From Eucalyptus grandis (lineage: Eukaryota; Streptophyta; Magnoliopsida; Myrtales; Myrtaceae), in contig NC_052618.1 of NCBI RefSeq assembly GCF_016545825.1, positions 11,213,398 to 11,277,397 of the forward strand: 64,000 bases of DNA, written 5' to 3'. The position numbers and the translations under genes were made by a program. The notes beneath the pieces are model-generated. The model was not told the DNA's origin. It made no database searches and saw only the letters and a program-made list of their open reading frames with translations. Below, in pieces: positions 1-12,022 of this stretch (positions within the stretch are counted from its first letter, which is position 1; every line of letters begins with the position of its first letter).

Positions 1-553
1 TTACTCGCTCTAGCCAGTAAATCGCCTACTGATGTTACCCCTTTTTAAGGCACGACAGCACAAGAAAGCCCTTTGTTGATAGAATGGCTGCCACTTGAAG
101 CTTCGAGTGCTCCTGTCTTGTGAGTGAATTGTGAAGGTTGCACTCCATTTGTGCTTGTCTGAATTTAATTTATTAAAAAACAAGAAGAAATGATACCATC
201 CCACTTAATGCCATCTAAAACATGCGACTAATGCTTGCTTTCTTTTTATGTTTTCATTAAATTTAGGACACATAAGCATTTTGAGCAAAAGCAATAGATA
301 ATCATGTTCTATTGCAAGTAGTTGGAAACCATTCACGTAGTTGGTCCCTCTGGACTGTTACATATCATCCACGGTCTCTCGCTTGTGCAATAAGTGTGAT
401 TCTAGAATGATCATGGCGGATGATTGCCTGTGGCATGATGTGCTTAGATTTGTCTACAGATCTTATTGATTTATTCAGCTTTCATATGTTAGTTCCCTCT
501 GGATTTATGATGGACACTAGCCTCTATTAAGGTATTTTTTCTTATCGTGGCAG
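1..553 (+). other. Intron-7-like sequence upstream of the first exon-8 relic
   Basis: No coding exon is visible. The stretch closely resembles 37660-38152 and 54163-54597 plus 55743-55799, which precede the other two exon-8 relics; all three contain the block ctctagccagtaaatc and a later gatgattgcctg-like block. It is read as intron 7 of a MEKK1-like copy whose earlier exons, if any, lie left of the window. It ends in a polypyrimidine tract and a cag acceptor just before position 554. Confidence 0.7.
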
Positions 554-763
554 ATGCAAGCATTGTTCAGAATTGGCCGAGGTGAACCTCCGCCAATTCC
601 CGATTCTTTATCAAGAGACGCTCGAGACTTCATCCTCAGATGCTTGGAAGTAAACCTGAATAATCGGCCTTCTGCAGCGCATTTGCTAGACGATCCCTTT
701 GTGAGGAAGCCACCTGCTTCTTCTGGTTTTGCTTCAGCTCGTTTCAACAACATATCATCATAA
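554..763 (+). pseudogene. MEKK1-like kinase, exon-8 relic 0 (C-terminal kinase subdomains only)
   Basis: This open exon of 69 codons plus stop follows a good cag acceptor. It encodes the end of a MAPKKK kinase lobe: an [16 protein letters not shown] start, then [14 protein letters not shown], then NNRPSAAHLLDDPFV. That matches exon 8 of gene A (28364-28537) and gene B (49965-50138), but it carries changes such as NLNNR for NPNNR and DDPFV for DHPFV. The C-terminus is longer than in genes A and B, ending after a Ser/Phe/Asn-rich tail. No other exon of this copy is in the window. It could be the true last exon of a gene lying to the left; without that flank, relic is the safer reading, because the two paralogous exons with the same tail (38153, 55800) are clearly broken. 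Confidence 0.7.
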
Positions 764-2220
764 GGTTTTGTTAGGCCATCCCTATTGGTCCATTGCTCTG
801 AAGGTAATTTTACACTTTTCATTTGTTATCTTGTTGCTGCATCGCTAGTGGGACTATTCTTCTTTTGGGCTAATGGGAAGATACCTCCATCAACTTACCA
901 CATTGCTTCTGTTTACTCCAAAAATTATGACTTTCAACAGTCTACACTAAGCTTTTAAATTTTGAGCAAATAGTACATGTATTTATGGGGTCTATGGCCA
1001 GTTTCTCAATTCCCTTACAAACTTTCCGTGTTTTACAGTCTCTCCATAAGCCCTAATATTTCCACCAGATCATCATGAAACATAGTGGTTAATTGGTATG
1101 CCAATGGTTAATTTGCCTTTTCCTGGGGGAGAGGTATGTGCAATTGATTGCCATGAAAACAACCATAGTTGTAGTTTCCCTTGGCATATATAAGAATCTA
1201 GGAATATCAACGTGAAAGTTTCGGCAGTGTGACAGTGACAATGACACTCTGAAACACCAAAGTGGACAAATATGCTTTGTACTTCCTGCTGCTGTCGAAC
1301 CTCCTCACAAAATCGCTCATTCCCTAAGAGCTTTCACTGGACATTGAACGGAAGCCCCAGACTAATACAGGGAGTAACTTAATCAAATAGCCTCGTCTTC
1401 TTTCGCGGGTGGGGTCTTTTGGAAGAGTGTTGTCTCCCAAAACAAATGGTCTCATGTTTTGAAGCATCGGGATGGACGTAATGGTTGTTAGATATTTTTC
1501 ATATTGCTTATCGACTTTTCTTAGCCACCTCGATGTTGTCAAAATTCTTGGTTTTTAGATTCATCCTTTTGTGTTTTGATTGCAAACGAAGTCTTTCCAG
1601 CTATAAAGTTTTAACTTGTTATGCTAGACATTCGGATAGGAAAAACAGCATGGAGCAATATTCAGCTCTCTGCTATGTGCGTAAATCTTATAAGCCAAAA
1701 TGCAAGGGTGTCATCATAGTTTTCCCTACTTAAAATCATTTGTAGTGCACTGGTAATGCTGCTGCAATTCTTCGAACCACTCAATAGTCAGCGTCATATC
1801 GATGACTGGCAAACACTCTCAAGGCTTTGCCAAGCTATGTGATACCTTTTTTTTTTTTTTTTTTTTAGCCAGATAACATCTCTTTGGCAGTGAGAGCCAT
1901 CTGTTTAATTTGGAGCTTCTCAAAGATCGACTGTCCTTGTGAACGGTAGTCTTGGGCTGCAACTAATTTTCTAGTGTCTTTATTCTGCTTGAGTCGAGCA
2001 GGTTGTTTATCTGGGAATTGTAAATGGCATGTCATGTTGAAAGGAAGAAAGCAGAGAGGTTGACGAAGACACGGGCGTCTCTGACGACAGGTTGTCTGCC
2101 TCTAACGACAGGTTGTCTGCCTCTAGGAAAGAGTAGATAGGTGCGCACAACTTGTACCGGATAAGCAATCGATCAAAATTAGATATCTTTGGGATCTGTA
2201 ATGGAGCTCGCATTTGCTTT
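764..2220 (+). other. 3' flank of relic 0, shared with flanks of the other kinase copies
   Basis: No gene is supported here. About 764-1720 aligns by eye with 41649-42620, downstream of the P-type pseudogene before gene B, and partly with 21225-21836; this is the common 3' flank of the array. The short open frames are not conserved between copies. A T-run lies at about 1848-1866, and a 21-base unit (cgacaggttgtctgcctctaa) occurs twice in tandem at about 2083-2124. Confidence 0.6.
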
Positions 2221-2687
2221 GATTTTGCTTGGGAAAATTATAAAAAATGTCATAAACTTATTGCATCGGTACCAATTCAGTCCTAAACTTTTCAATTGGA
2301 CCAATTTAGTCCTAAACATTTTTACATCGGTACCAATTTAGTCCATTCGGCCAATTTTGGCCTGTCGTCGCCTGATGTGGACGTGGACATCGGCTTATGA
2401 CCGAATGTGACTTAGCAATTTTTTTTTTAAAATTTTTTTTAAATATTTTTTGAATTTTTTTTATTTTCTTTTCTTCCTCCTTGGACTATCATGTTGCCTA
2501 AAACTCCTCATTGACCATGCGGGTGAGGGCCTTGAACCCTCGCCGCCGCCGGTGAGGGTCGTGGCCCTCACCCGGCCTCTCCAAGGCGCCGGTGAGGTGA
2601 TTTCACTTGGATTTGGGCGAGGCCAGCCTCGCCTTGGCCTTGATTCGGGCAAAGCCGCCTTGCCGGCAGCCCCCGGAGAGGTTGGGC

Positions 2688-5600
2688 TGTGACATCTTGA
2701 TTTTTCAAATCTGATTTCAATTGAATAAATCGGGCCTTTCATTGACGCGTCTCGGTGTTATTCTTTGAGCCGATCACTCACGAGATAACTCTGACTATCT
2801 GGGAAATAATTAAGGAATATAAATGTAACCGGACTTGAAAATTCAACAAGAAATTGACTGTTCGTGTGTTGATCCGCAAGGGTCATTACGGCACCGTCGG
2901 AGATCGATAAGAGATCGAGATAGGCCGATTCGGCGAGATATGTGATTAAAATGTGGGTGATTCCACCGATTGCAAAATTGTCATCGATCAACACTAAATT
3001 GATTTTCTGTTGTTTTGGTACTCGATGTCTGTAATTGAAATCTCAAGATTTTCACAATAACCGAGGGTCGCCAATATGTCGGAGATGTACATTGTGACTC
3101 GAGATAAGTCGATCATGAATCAATTGTACAAAAAAAAATTCATAAAAGTTACCCGGTAGACTAGGTTACGTTAAAAGCGTGCCGAATTGAAAATAACCGC
3201 GAATTTGAATCCGATTTCAGAAATTGAAAGTTACGTGGTGTTACGAGTTACTCGAGAACGTCGACTCATCCTCCGAAATTTTTTTAGAGATTTCGAGATT
3301 TTTATGAAAAATCGATTCGGATGTTGTGGAAAATTAGCGGAGATTCAGATGGGCTAAATTGATGGAAATTAAGACTTCTAAACTCAACTTGTGGATGTCG
3401 GGGACTTACTGAAAATTGTTCGAGATTTTTCTTCAGTGAAATCGGACCTCAATTTGAAGAATTGAGTTAGGAAATTGAAGACCAAAAATGGAAATTCGGA
3501 GCTTTGCAAGAGACTTAAATTTTTGACTTCAATTTGAACTACTTTGATGGAAAATTGGGTGGAAAGTAATAGGGGAGACATGTAATCTATGGAAGGGATA
3601 AATGTTTGACCTTGGGCCCCTCCACCTTGGCTTTCCTTGCACGCCTCCTCGCCGACCTCTCCCCTTCGCAGCTCCTTTTCATTTTTCCCCCTGTTGTTCG
3701 GTCATGTTCTCCCACCCATCTCAGTTCGCAATTCCTCACCTGCAGCTCATGCTTCCCCCACTCACACACGCCCACCTCCACCATCGATTCTCCTCTGCAG
3801 GCCACGTCTCCAAGCTTGGTCAACTAAAGAAATTTCCCCAACCAGATTGTTGACCGAAGCAGAAGCCAACCGTCCAAAGCAGCTGCACCGAAGATCAGCA
3901 TCCCCTTCTCGTGTCTTCTGTTCTGTTGAAGCCAGCCAGCAAGGGTCGATCGACCCCAATTTTCCCGCGCGTCCGTGAACTTCATTTCCACCGAACCGCC
4001 TGCTGCCATCCCCACTTCTTCGTGTTCCCCTTGCCGCGCGTCCCTTCATCCACCGAGACTGCAGCCACTTCTCGGTCAACAAACCAGCGTTGAAGACCAC
4101 CGAAGCTGACCGCCCTCAGCTCCACGCGGCCAGCTCGCCTTCAGCTCCTTGGACGCTAGCGACGCTTACTCATCCATGCGTCTTCAGCTTCGATCGAACG
4201 GCCCCAATTCCATTGGTTTTCCCTCAGCCGAGAAGCCCAGCCCACCGAGTCTCCATCCTCTCGCTGCCAGCACGCCTCTGCCAGTGAAGTCCAGCTACTC
4301 TTCAGCCCAGTCCGCGAGTGCCTTCAGCAGCCCATTCGAAGTCTACAGCCCATTGGATTTCAGCCCAGTCCCTCGAAGCCCAACAAGATTAGAAGCCCGC
4401 AATTTTGAGGCCCAAGCCTGTGAAGTCAGCCCGCTTCAGGCCCGGTCCAATTCAAAAGCAAATCTCAGATTGGACTGAGATTTGTTGGGCCTGTTTTAGG
4501 CCCGGCCCGAGAGTTTGCCAACACCGCCGAAAATTAGGATTTCAGCCCGCCGTTGCGCGTCGTCGCGGTGAACCGGTTTCCGCAATTAACCAAAGAAGTT
4601 TATACTCTAAACTCTTCATAGTAGGCTAATAACGTCTAAGGGGTGTTTAGATTTATTTAATTAGGAATTAGGTAATTAGTTAGATTAAATTAGAAATTTA
4701 ATTATTTAATTGAGCATGTTAGGTGGTTAGCATAGTTTAGCTAAGGCCTAAATAAATTGTATTATTTATCTAGAAGGGTTTGGGAATTTTCCGGGTCCGT
4801 ATTGGTATTTAATTTAACAAATTTGGCCTATGTTAGTATTTTTGGAAATTGAATTGAATTAATTAATTAATTTTCAAAATTAATTAATTATTAATTATTT
4901 TTCCGGAAATTAGGCGGGATAACCAAAGGATCTGGAATTTCGTGCTGATTGCAATGGTGTGATTAATTTCTGCAATTGAATTTTAATTTATGCAAATTGA
5001 GTGCTGATTGGATTTTGGTATTTAATTCCAAAATTGTGATTTTTCAATATTTATATAGAAAATCCTGGTGTTGGATTTTAACACCGAAAATGGTTTTATA
5101 AACTATATAAAACAGTAGGATTTTAAAAGTGAAAGACATCACCTTTTCTGGGTCGAGTTGACCGTGTGTACCACACACGACTAATTTACAATGTATTTAT
5201 AATACAAAGAAAATAGGCCAGGATCGCTATTTTAATCGAGGCATTTTTATGCAATGCACAGTGTCCTGGGCCGAGATTGAGTGGTCGTGTGCTGGTTAAA
5301 GTGAACTCGTCCTAACGTTTACGCCGGACGTTACTAAATCCCACTTTCAGGTTACCCATGCATTAGGATAGCGGGTTGCAGTAGATTCTGGACCTAAGCT
5401 CCTTCGAGATAGTTGTCAATGTGATGTAGCCGTGCTCTATGGGAAAGAGACGATGCCTGGCTATGCGAGTAGACTGCTGAACATGGATGTCGACAGTGCC
5501 TTGAGTGGCTTAATTAACAATTGGAATGCATGATTGTCTGAGTTTGATGCGCCTGATTATGAGATAAAATTGTGTGCCATGGTATGGGTCGTGTTATAAT

Positions 5601-8600
5601 GGTTTGGTTTTATAATCGGGACTCTTGTGATGGATTTGGCTGAGACCCTTGTAGTTGATTGAGAAAAGTAAGGTGTTTCAATTGCCGTATGCATTAATTT
5701 CGTGCATTTGAGATATGAACTATGCTGACCTACAGGAAGGAACTGAGACGAGGTAAGTGTCGCGACCTACCCTCGGGGAGGAAGGTTTAGGGTATTGCCT
5801 AAAAGACGGGCCTAAGGCCCATGATTACAGGCGCGAGCTCTCCCAAGCCCATACCCGCGTGACGTTGGGATATTCTTAAGAAATTTTGCATAAAATGAGT
5901 CGCCACTAGCCTATTGGGGTCGGCTAGAAACCAAGTGAGGCATGGGAGCGTGCCTCACTTCCTACGCAAACAGAATTTAGGTTCGGGGACTTGATTACAC
6001 TAATTAACCAATTAGTGCCCTTCGGTACCTAATCTTGTTCATTTTAACAAAATGATTTTTGGCAGGCAATTTGGATTGATTTCATATTTATCCACTAACA
6101 TGTGAGGTGATCATGCGGGCGCGCAATCATTAAAGTAATAATCAAAACTACCAAGATCCTAATTGTAATAAGATTAAACACATGCAATCAAACATAATTA
6201 AATATATAAATTAAACATACGACATAATCAATATGCAAGCAAATAGATGTCTAATTACACTAAGAAAGCAAGATATAGCAATTCCTAACCAAATCACATC
6301 ATTTTTGGATTTTCGAAATTTTTGATTTTTTGATTTTTTTTTAATTTTTTTAATTTTTTTTAAATTTTTAAACAAAATTAATTTTTTTTTTTATTTTTTT
6401 AAAATTAAAACTATTTTCAATATTTAATAATTTTTTTTCGATTTTCGAAATTTTTTTTTTAATATTTTTAATTTCTTTTTAAATAATAAAATAAACTTAA
6501 AAATAAAATTCGGCCGGACCGGCGGGTCGGGTCCACAGCACCGGTTCAGCCCGTTCGATGCGGGTCGGGTCCCGTCCGGCCGTAGACCGGACTCCGATTT
6601 CGGCCTAGTCGGCAAACGGCCCGAGTGGGCCCAAAATTCTTTTTTTTTTTTTTTTAATAGTTTAGTCAAGGCCCAAAGAAAATTAAAAGACCCACATATT
6701 TCCTAAGCCCGCAAGAGCCCACCCATTTACTGACCAAGCCCGGCCCGAGACAAACCCAAGCCTCGACCCACTCAAGACCAAACCCTACCCGGTTTGGAGG
6801 GTTGCTTGACCCTGTTCGACCCGATTTGAGCCTCCTTCTCCAAGGCTTGGCTTGGCACCGACACCGGGCAGCGATGGCGGCGACGGCGACGGGCAGCTGG
6901 GTGGCGGCACGGGCAAAGAACGGCGGTCCGGTGCCGCGACGGATCGAAGGAGCGCGGCGCGCAGTGGGTAGCGGCGGCGCGCGGCCGGGGCGGAGGGGCG
7001 GCTCGGACGGCGTCAGGGGGCGGCCAGGGCGGCGGTGAGGAGGCTCTGCGCAGGGTCGCGAAGCTCGGGCCGCAGGCGAGTCGAGGCGCAGCTGTGGTGG
7101 TGGCGCGGGATGATGCGGCGGGAGGGAAAGACTCCCGCATCTCGATCGAGCGTGATCGCATCCGGGCCTTTGGCGGATCTCCCGCCGCGACGGGCGGGAT
7201 CGGGTGCTAGCGCAGAGCGCCGAGACCGGCGGAGGGCGCGAAACAACACGGGGCGGAGCTTCGACGGCTGTGGCGGCGGCGCGGCGCGGCGACCGGTTCG
7301 ATCCGTTAGCGTGGAGCTTAGCGCGGGCCAAGTGGGCGAGGCAGTGGACGGTGGCTCGAGCAGCACTGACGGCAGCCGGGCGGACGTCCGGCTTCGGCAA
7401 AGAACGGCGCGAAGGTGTGGGCGTCGCCGAGGTGCAGAACGGCGGCTCGGATGGCGTCGGGTTCTCGCAGTGGAGGCACGGCGGAGCGAGACGGAGGCGC
7501 GCCGCCACCCGGGATCTCGCGGGTGTCGGGCCGCAGACGGAGCGCAGCGGGTCGTCGCGGCGAAGGTGGGCAGCGCTCCGGCGTGGTGGCGAGCACTGCA
7601 GTGGCTGCGGGTTCGAGCGCAGACGGTGGCGCCGGCGGCGGCGCGCAACCGGACAGAGGCAGTTGCCGGGACGGCGTTCAGGGCAGCGGCTTGACGGGCA
7701 GACGGCAGCGCCGCCGCGCCCTCCTCCACATTCGCTTGTTCGAGCAGCGACGGCGTCGGGCTTCGCGGTTGCTGGTGTTGCGAAGAGCCGAGCAAGCGCG
7801 GTCGGCGACTCGTGCGAAGGGACGCCGGGTCGGGCGCAAGCGCGGCGAGGCGGTGGTTCGGCTTCTCTCGGTCTCGAGCCCCTTCCTCTCTCGCCGATCT
7901 CCTCCGGTTCCTCTCTGTTTTCTCTCCTTTTTTTTTTTTTCGTCCCCCCCCCCTCCTCCTCGCTTTTCCTCTCTTTTGCAGGTCTACGTGCAAAGGAGGA
8001 AGACAAAGCGTGGCCGGAGGGGAAAGGAGCTAGGCCGGGCCTAGGCTAGATCGTGCCCAACTCAACCCCTTAAGCATTTTTTTTTGTTTTGTTTTTTTTT
8101 ATGACAATTTTTTGGATTTTTTTTTAACAACTAATTCCTAGTTTTGTATGCGATTAAACTTTAAGTAGAATAGTAAAATTTAGGTGTCAACAGTAAGTTC
8201 CCTGTTCTAATTGTGTGGTTGTATGGCTAGAGCGCCCTGAAGCGTATTTCCCTCCTAATAGGAGTTTAGTGGGTGGACTTGCTGAGACAATGTCTCACTG
8301 GTTATTGTATAACCATTTTCAGGTTCATCGAGTGAAGGACCTAGAGCTGAGAGAAGGTGATCTAAAGTGTAGGTCGAGCTTAGAACTGCTTCTTTTTTGG
8401 AAGACTAGACTTTTGTAGTCTTTTGGTCATAGACCTTGTACTTGACATTATGTGAATATAAAAGCATGATTGTTTTGTAAATTCGTATCCTGCTTTACTA
8501 TCCCGAGATGATTACTGTCAGGGGATTATTCTTTTGCTTCCGCATGTGTAATAAAACAAAAAGGGTCGGCGACTCGTCCTGGGAAGTAGTAAAATATTAT

Positions 8601-8645
8601 CGACCACACGGGAATGGGCACGCGCTCAGGGTTTGGTGCGTGACA
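2688..8645 (+). mobile_element. Large solo LTR, Ty3-gypsy type, itself interrupted at 5758-8192
   Basis: It starts TGTGACATC and ends GGTGCGTGACA, with candidate 5-base duplications tgggc (2683-2687) and cgggc (8646-8650) differing by one transition. It is the same family, in opposite orientation, as the solo LTR at 12919-16290. Shared blocks include the region around actcacgagataactc near the start and gacgagtcgcc (inverted) near the end. Own length is about 3.5 kb after removing the nested insert. No gag or pol frame is present, so it is a solo LTR. Several open frames at 3600-4630 lie in a C/T-rich part of the LTR and show no domain; they are not annotated as genes. Assignment to Ty3-gypsy rests on LTR size and general style only. 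Confidence 0.75.
5758..8192 (+). mobile_element. Tat/Ogre-like solo LTR nested in the larger LTR
   Basis: This 2.4-kb insert starts TGTCGCGACCTACCC and ends GGTGTCAACA, with a perfect 5-base duplication gtaag at 5753-5757 and 8193-8197. Its 5' part carries gagtcgccacta, then ggttcggggacttgattac, then cccttcggtacctaatc, a block order I associate with LTRs of the Tat/Ogre branch of Ty3-gypsy. The same order recurs at 59489-61467. Internally it passes from an AT-rich tract (6300-6500) to a very GC-rich tract (6520-7900). Long open frames on both strands in the GC-rich tract (for example 6666-8006 on the minus strand) are compositionally biased and domain-free. Confidence 0.75.
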
Positions 8646-9009
8646 CGGGCGAGGGCCGTGACCCTCGCCGGGGCAAAGTAGGGGTTCAAGGCCCTCCCCT
8701 AGTGGCTTGGCGAGCCTCACTAGAGGCTCACCGGCCACCGTCGAAACAATCCAAGGAGGAAGAAAAGAAAAGGAAAAATAAAAGAAAAAGGAAAAAATAA
8801 TAAAAAAATATTTAAAAATTGCTATGTTAACGTCCGGTCACCAACCGATGTCCACGTCAGCGCCGGCAGGCCAAAATTGGCCGGATGAACTGAATTGGTA
8901 TCAATGTAAAAGGTTTCTGACTAAAGTGATCAAATTGAAAAGTTTAAGACTGAATTGGTATCACTGCAATATGTTTAAAATTTTTTTGATACTTTTCCCG
9001 ATTTTGCTT

Positions 9010-9269
9010 GTTTGATATTAGGCCATGTTTGATAAATTCAAGGGTTTTTATCAATGACAGGTCACGTCAAGATAAGCGCTTCTATCGCGTCATGCAAATT
9101 GTGTACTAACAACAATCGGGCTTATTGATGCAGGGGCAAAATACTGAGTTTTTCTCCTTTTTTTTTTGCATTTTTCATTCCAGTTTATTTCACGAACACC
9201 AAAATGAAGAAATAACTACACTTTGCAAGTAGAAGAAGGCTCAACTTAATCAGAACCCGACTTTAATTA

Positions 9270-9300
<31 letters not shown>

Positions 9301-9449
9301 CCTATCAGAAGATCAAATGATCATGTTCCAATTGGAGGGATCCTACTGATTGTAAGGCATGACTTAAATTCTGTTTACTTACGGCACAAAAGATTTCTAG
9401 CCATATATTTCAGTGCCAGAAGTCAAATGATCAGACCATAACATACCTT
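9010..9449. other. Intergenic stretch with a (CT)n microsatellite
   Basis: No coding exon or repeat family is recognised here apart from a CT dinucleotide run at about 9271-9296. Confidence 0.5.
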
Positions 9450-10565
9450 CAGGACGTCTGCAGCTTCTCTTTCCACAATGTTCAAGTTATGACTACTTCA
9501 ACATCCTCCACCATCCTTTGCACCTCCAGTGCATATCTATGAATGTAGTCTTGTATTTCTTGCTTCAGTTCATTTGACCTTCAAGCTAAGCAAAATTATT
9601 GTACTAGAGCTTTTGCCAATACGAGGCAAGCAGTCCACAAATTCTTGTAATATGCTAACTCTCTTGATGAGAGTTATACAGCTAGGTCCTTGAGATGTTA
9701 AAGGATTAAGCACATCTATATGTACTTGTATAGAAGCAAAATAAAGCACGTGTTAACCTACAATATTTTTTCCTGACACTAGTGATAACTTTTAGCTAGT
9801 TTTGTTCCCGAAGGACACCCACATCATATGCTTCTACGAGTCCCCAAATTATGTTGAACATGAAGAGAAAGAAAAATAATTGCAAACATTAAAAAGAATC
9901 CCGTTTGCGTTTGTAATGATGACTTCTATGACAGTTTTGTTCTATAGGTATATCAAGCACCGTATCATTACTCCTCAACACTTAAATGAACAATAATATT
10001 CTCAACTGCCGTTGACTACCCAGAACAAGCTGTCGCTACTCAAATCTCCCAGCCAAAAAGTCTACATTACCAACCTCTCGCGCCAATTTTGTCAATACCT
10101 CTACACTGAGTAAAATGGATGTTATCGTCAGTTTCACTTTCCAATTTCACCAACATATCCGTAATTTCATTGGTATCATATTATTCATCAAGAAGGCAAA
10201 ACCTAACTTCGAGTTCTAAGAGATGCACAGACCGAACACATTATGTGTTGATACTTAATTTAAGTACTTCATCAACACGTGAATGAAGTTGCATAACGCG
10301 ATTTCTCTTCTCCTCAATTCTAGCAGCAGTTTCTTTGGACTGTTGCTGGAGGATGATTAACACTCAGTTTCTCCACCGAGCTTTTGTTCATGTCATCGGC
10401 ATGCATGCTGAGTGCCGAGTTTAGTGTCAACTTGTAGTCAATGCCCATCGCCTCCGCAGGCGTAGACCCTTTTGCATCCAACACATACTGGTAGTCTGAA
10501 CCAAGCTTTAACCTAGAATCGCAAAACAAAAGAGTAGTTGAACGAGAAGAACTACAGAAAATCAC
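9450..10565 (-). pseudogene. Remnant of an unrecognised coiled-coil protein gene
   Basis: Read on the minus strand, three pieces look like exons. Around 10565-10270, after a tctag acceptor, the translation begins KLGSDYQYVLDAKGSTPAEA. It runs through SSVEKLSVNH and, after a frame change near 10345, into ARIEEKRNRVMQLHSRVDEV. Around 10200-10070 there is a short acidic piece containing LVKLESETDD. Around 9590-9450 the translation reads ELKQEIQDYIHRYALEVQRM, then after another frame break EREAADVLK, followed by a GT donor. The heptad-like Leu/Glu/Lys pattern suggests a coiled coil. I do not recognise the family. Frame breaks in two pieces argue for a pseudogene, or possibly a gene fragment carried by a transposon. 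Boundaries are approximate. Confidence 0.3.
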
Positions 10566-10829
10566 TCAAAAATAAATAAATTACTCGATGGGATGATAAC
10601 ATCGTAATTAAAGCTTTACAACCTCAAACTTGGCACTTAGAATAACTCGACACATTATTTATGGTTGTCCTCAGAACAACTTAGCACGAAAAGATAAAAA
10701 GCTACAGCACACTTCTTGATGAGATCAAAACAAATAAACTCTACACGTGCCGAATCAGTATAGGCATAAGAACTAGCACTGAAGAGATACAGACGCACAA
10801 ATACATGAGAATGTAAGTCTTGTTGACGT
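10566..10829. other. Short intergenic stretch, nothing recognised
   Basis: This AT-rich stretch lies between the coiled-coil remnant and the copia 3' LTR. It may include the unresolved left end of that LTR. Confidence 0.4.
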
Positions 10830-11446
10830 TGAAGTGTTGAAAGACAAAAATTGAACTAAATGCTTGATTATGTCGATATAACCCCAAGCTATCTATTTAT
10901 AATAAAGCAAAAATGCCAAAATTATAATATCACCCTTATTGTCCCCGTACATAAAATAACAAAGGAAATAGACAAATACCCCAATCAGCGAGATACTCTC
11001 AACACTCCCCTTCAAATTGGAGCATAAATATCACAAATGCCCAACTTGACTAAAATAGGATGAAACAATTTAACCCTTAGTCCTTTAGTGAACACATCAG
11101 CGAGTTGATCACTAGACTAAACAAAGGGAATATAAATTAAACCACTCTCCAACTTCTCCTTGATAAAGTCCTTGTCAATCTCCATGTGTTGTACAATTAT
11201 GATGTATAGGATTGTAAGCAATACAAATAGCACCCTTATTATTACAATATAGCATCATAGGAACATGAATAGATACACCAATATCTTCAAGTAATCCTTT
11301 AAGCCATAACAACTCACAAATTCTCTGTGCTATTGCACGAAACTTTGTTTTAGCACTAGACCAAGCAATTACATTATGCTTTCTACTGCAACAACTCACA
11401 AGATTCCCTCCCAAGAAAGTACAATACCCAAAAATAAACTTTCAAT

Positions 11447-12022
11447 TAGGGGATCCAGTCCAATTAGCAACTGCATAGGCTTCAACTTTCGAGCCATCAT
11501 GAGGACACAAAAGAATCTCTTTCCCAAGAGCAGACTTCAAATACTAAAGGATCCAAAGAACGGCATTCATATGAGTAGAGTATGGATCATGCATAAATTG
11601 ACTCGCTAGGCTCATGGCAAAACCAATATCAAGTTGAGTGTGGGACAAATAAATCAACTTGCCCACTAATTGCCGATAATCACCCTTATCCACTGGATCA
11701 CCATCCCTTTCACAAAGATGGGTATTGGCCTCAATAGGGGATCCAGTCCAATTAGCAACTGCATAGGCTTCAACTTTCGAGCCATCATGAGGACACAAAA
11801 GAATCTCTTTCCCAAGAGCAGACTTCAAATACTAAAGGATCCAAAGAACGGCATTCATATGAGTAGAGTATGGATCATGCATAAATTGACTCGCTAGGCT
11901 CATGGCAAAACCAATATCAAGTTGAGTGTGGGACAAATAAATCAACTTGCCCACTAATTGCCGATAATCACCCTTATCCACTGGATCACCATCCCTTTCA
12001 CAAAGATGGGTATTGGCCTCAA
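11447..12022. repeat. Perfect 288-base tandem duplication inside copia reverse transcriptase
   Basis: Two adjacent copies, 11447-11734 and 11735-12022, appear identical by eye, each opening with taggggatccagtcc. The period of 288 is a multiple of three, so the duplication keeps frame. It repeats about 96 codons of the reverse transcriptase C-terminal region of the minus-strand copia, including the YLSHTQLDIGFAM block. Identity implies a duplication younger than the surrounding decay. Confidence 0.9.

Larger units (their letters stand above)
2231..8999. mobile_element. Non-autonomous Mutator-like element (MULE/MITE) split by nested LTR insertions
   Basis: The outer element begins GGGAAAATTATAAAAAATG and ends with the inverted counterpart ...ATACTTTTCCC. 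The terminal inverted repeats stay alignable for about 200 bases (shared blocks include accaattcagtc and ggccaattttggcc). It is flanked by a perfect 10-base target duplication, gattttgctt, at 2221-2230 and 9000-9009; 9-11 bases is the Mutator range. Without the insertion at 2688-8645 the element is only about 0.8 kb, with a GC-rich core (2515-2687 and 8651-8750) and no transposase frame. It is therefore a MITE-like passenger that depends on an autonomous MULE. Confidence 0.85.

Noticed and set aside
3602..4629. Cluster of small open frames in the + strand LTR
   Set aside because: The C/T-rich LTR sequence is open in all frames. The corresponding part of the related LTR (14407-15409) encodes unrelated peptides.
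6666..8006. 446-codon minus-strand open frame, plus several long frames on both strands
   Set aside because: It lies in a very GC-rich Arg/Ala/Pro-coding tract inside a solo LTR. All frames are open because stop codons are rare at this composition, and no domain or motif is visible.
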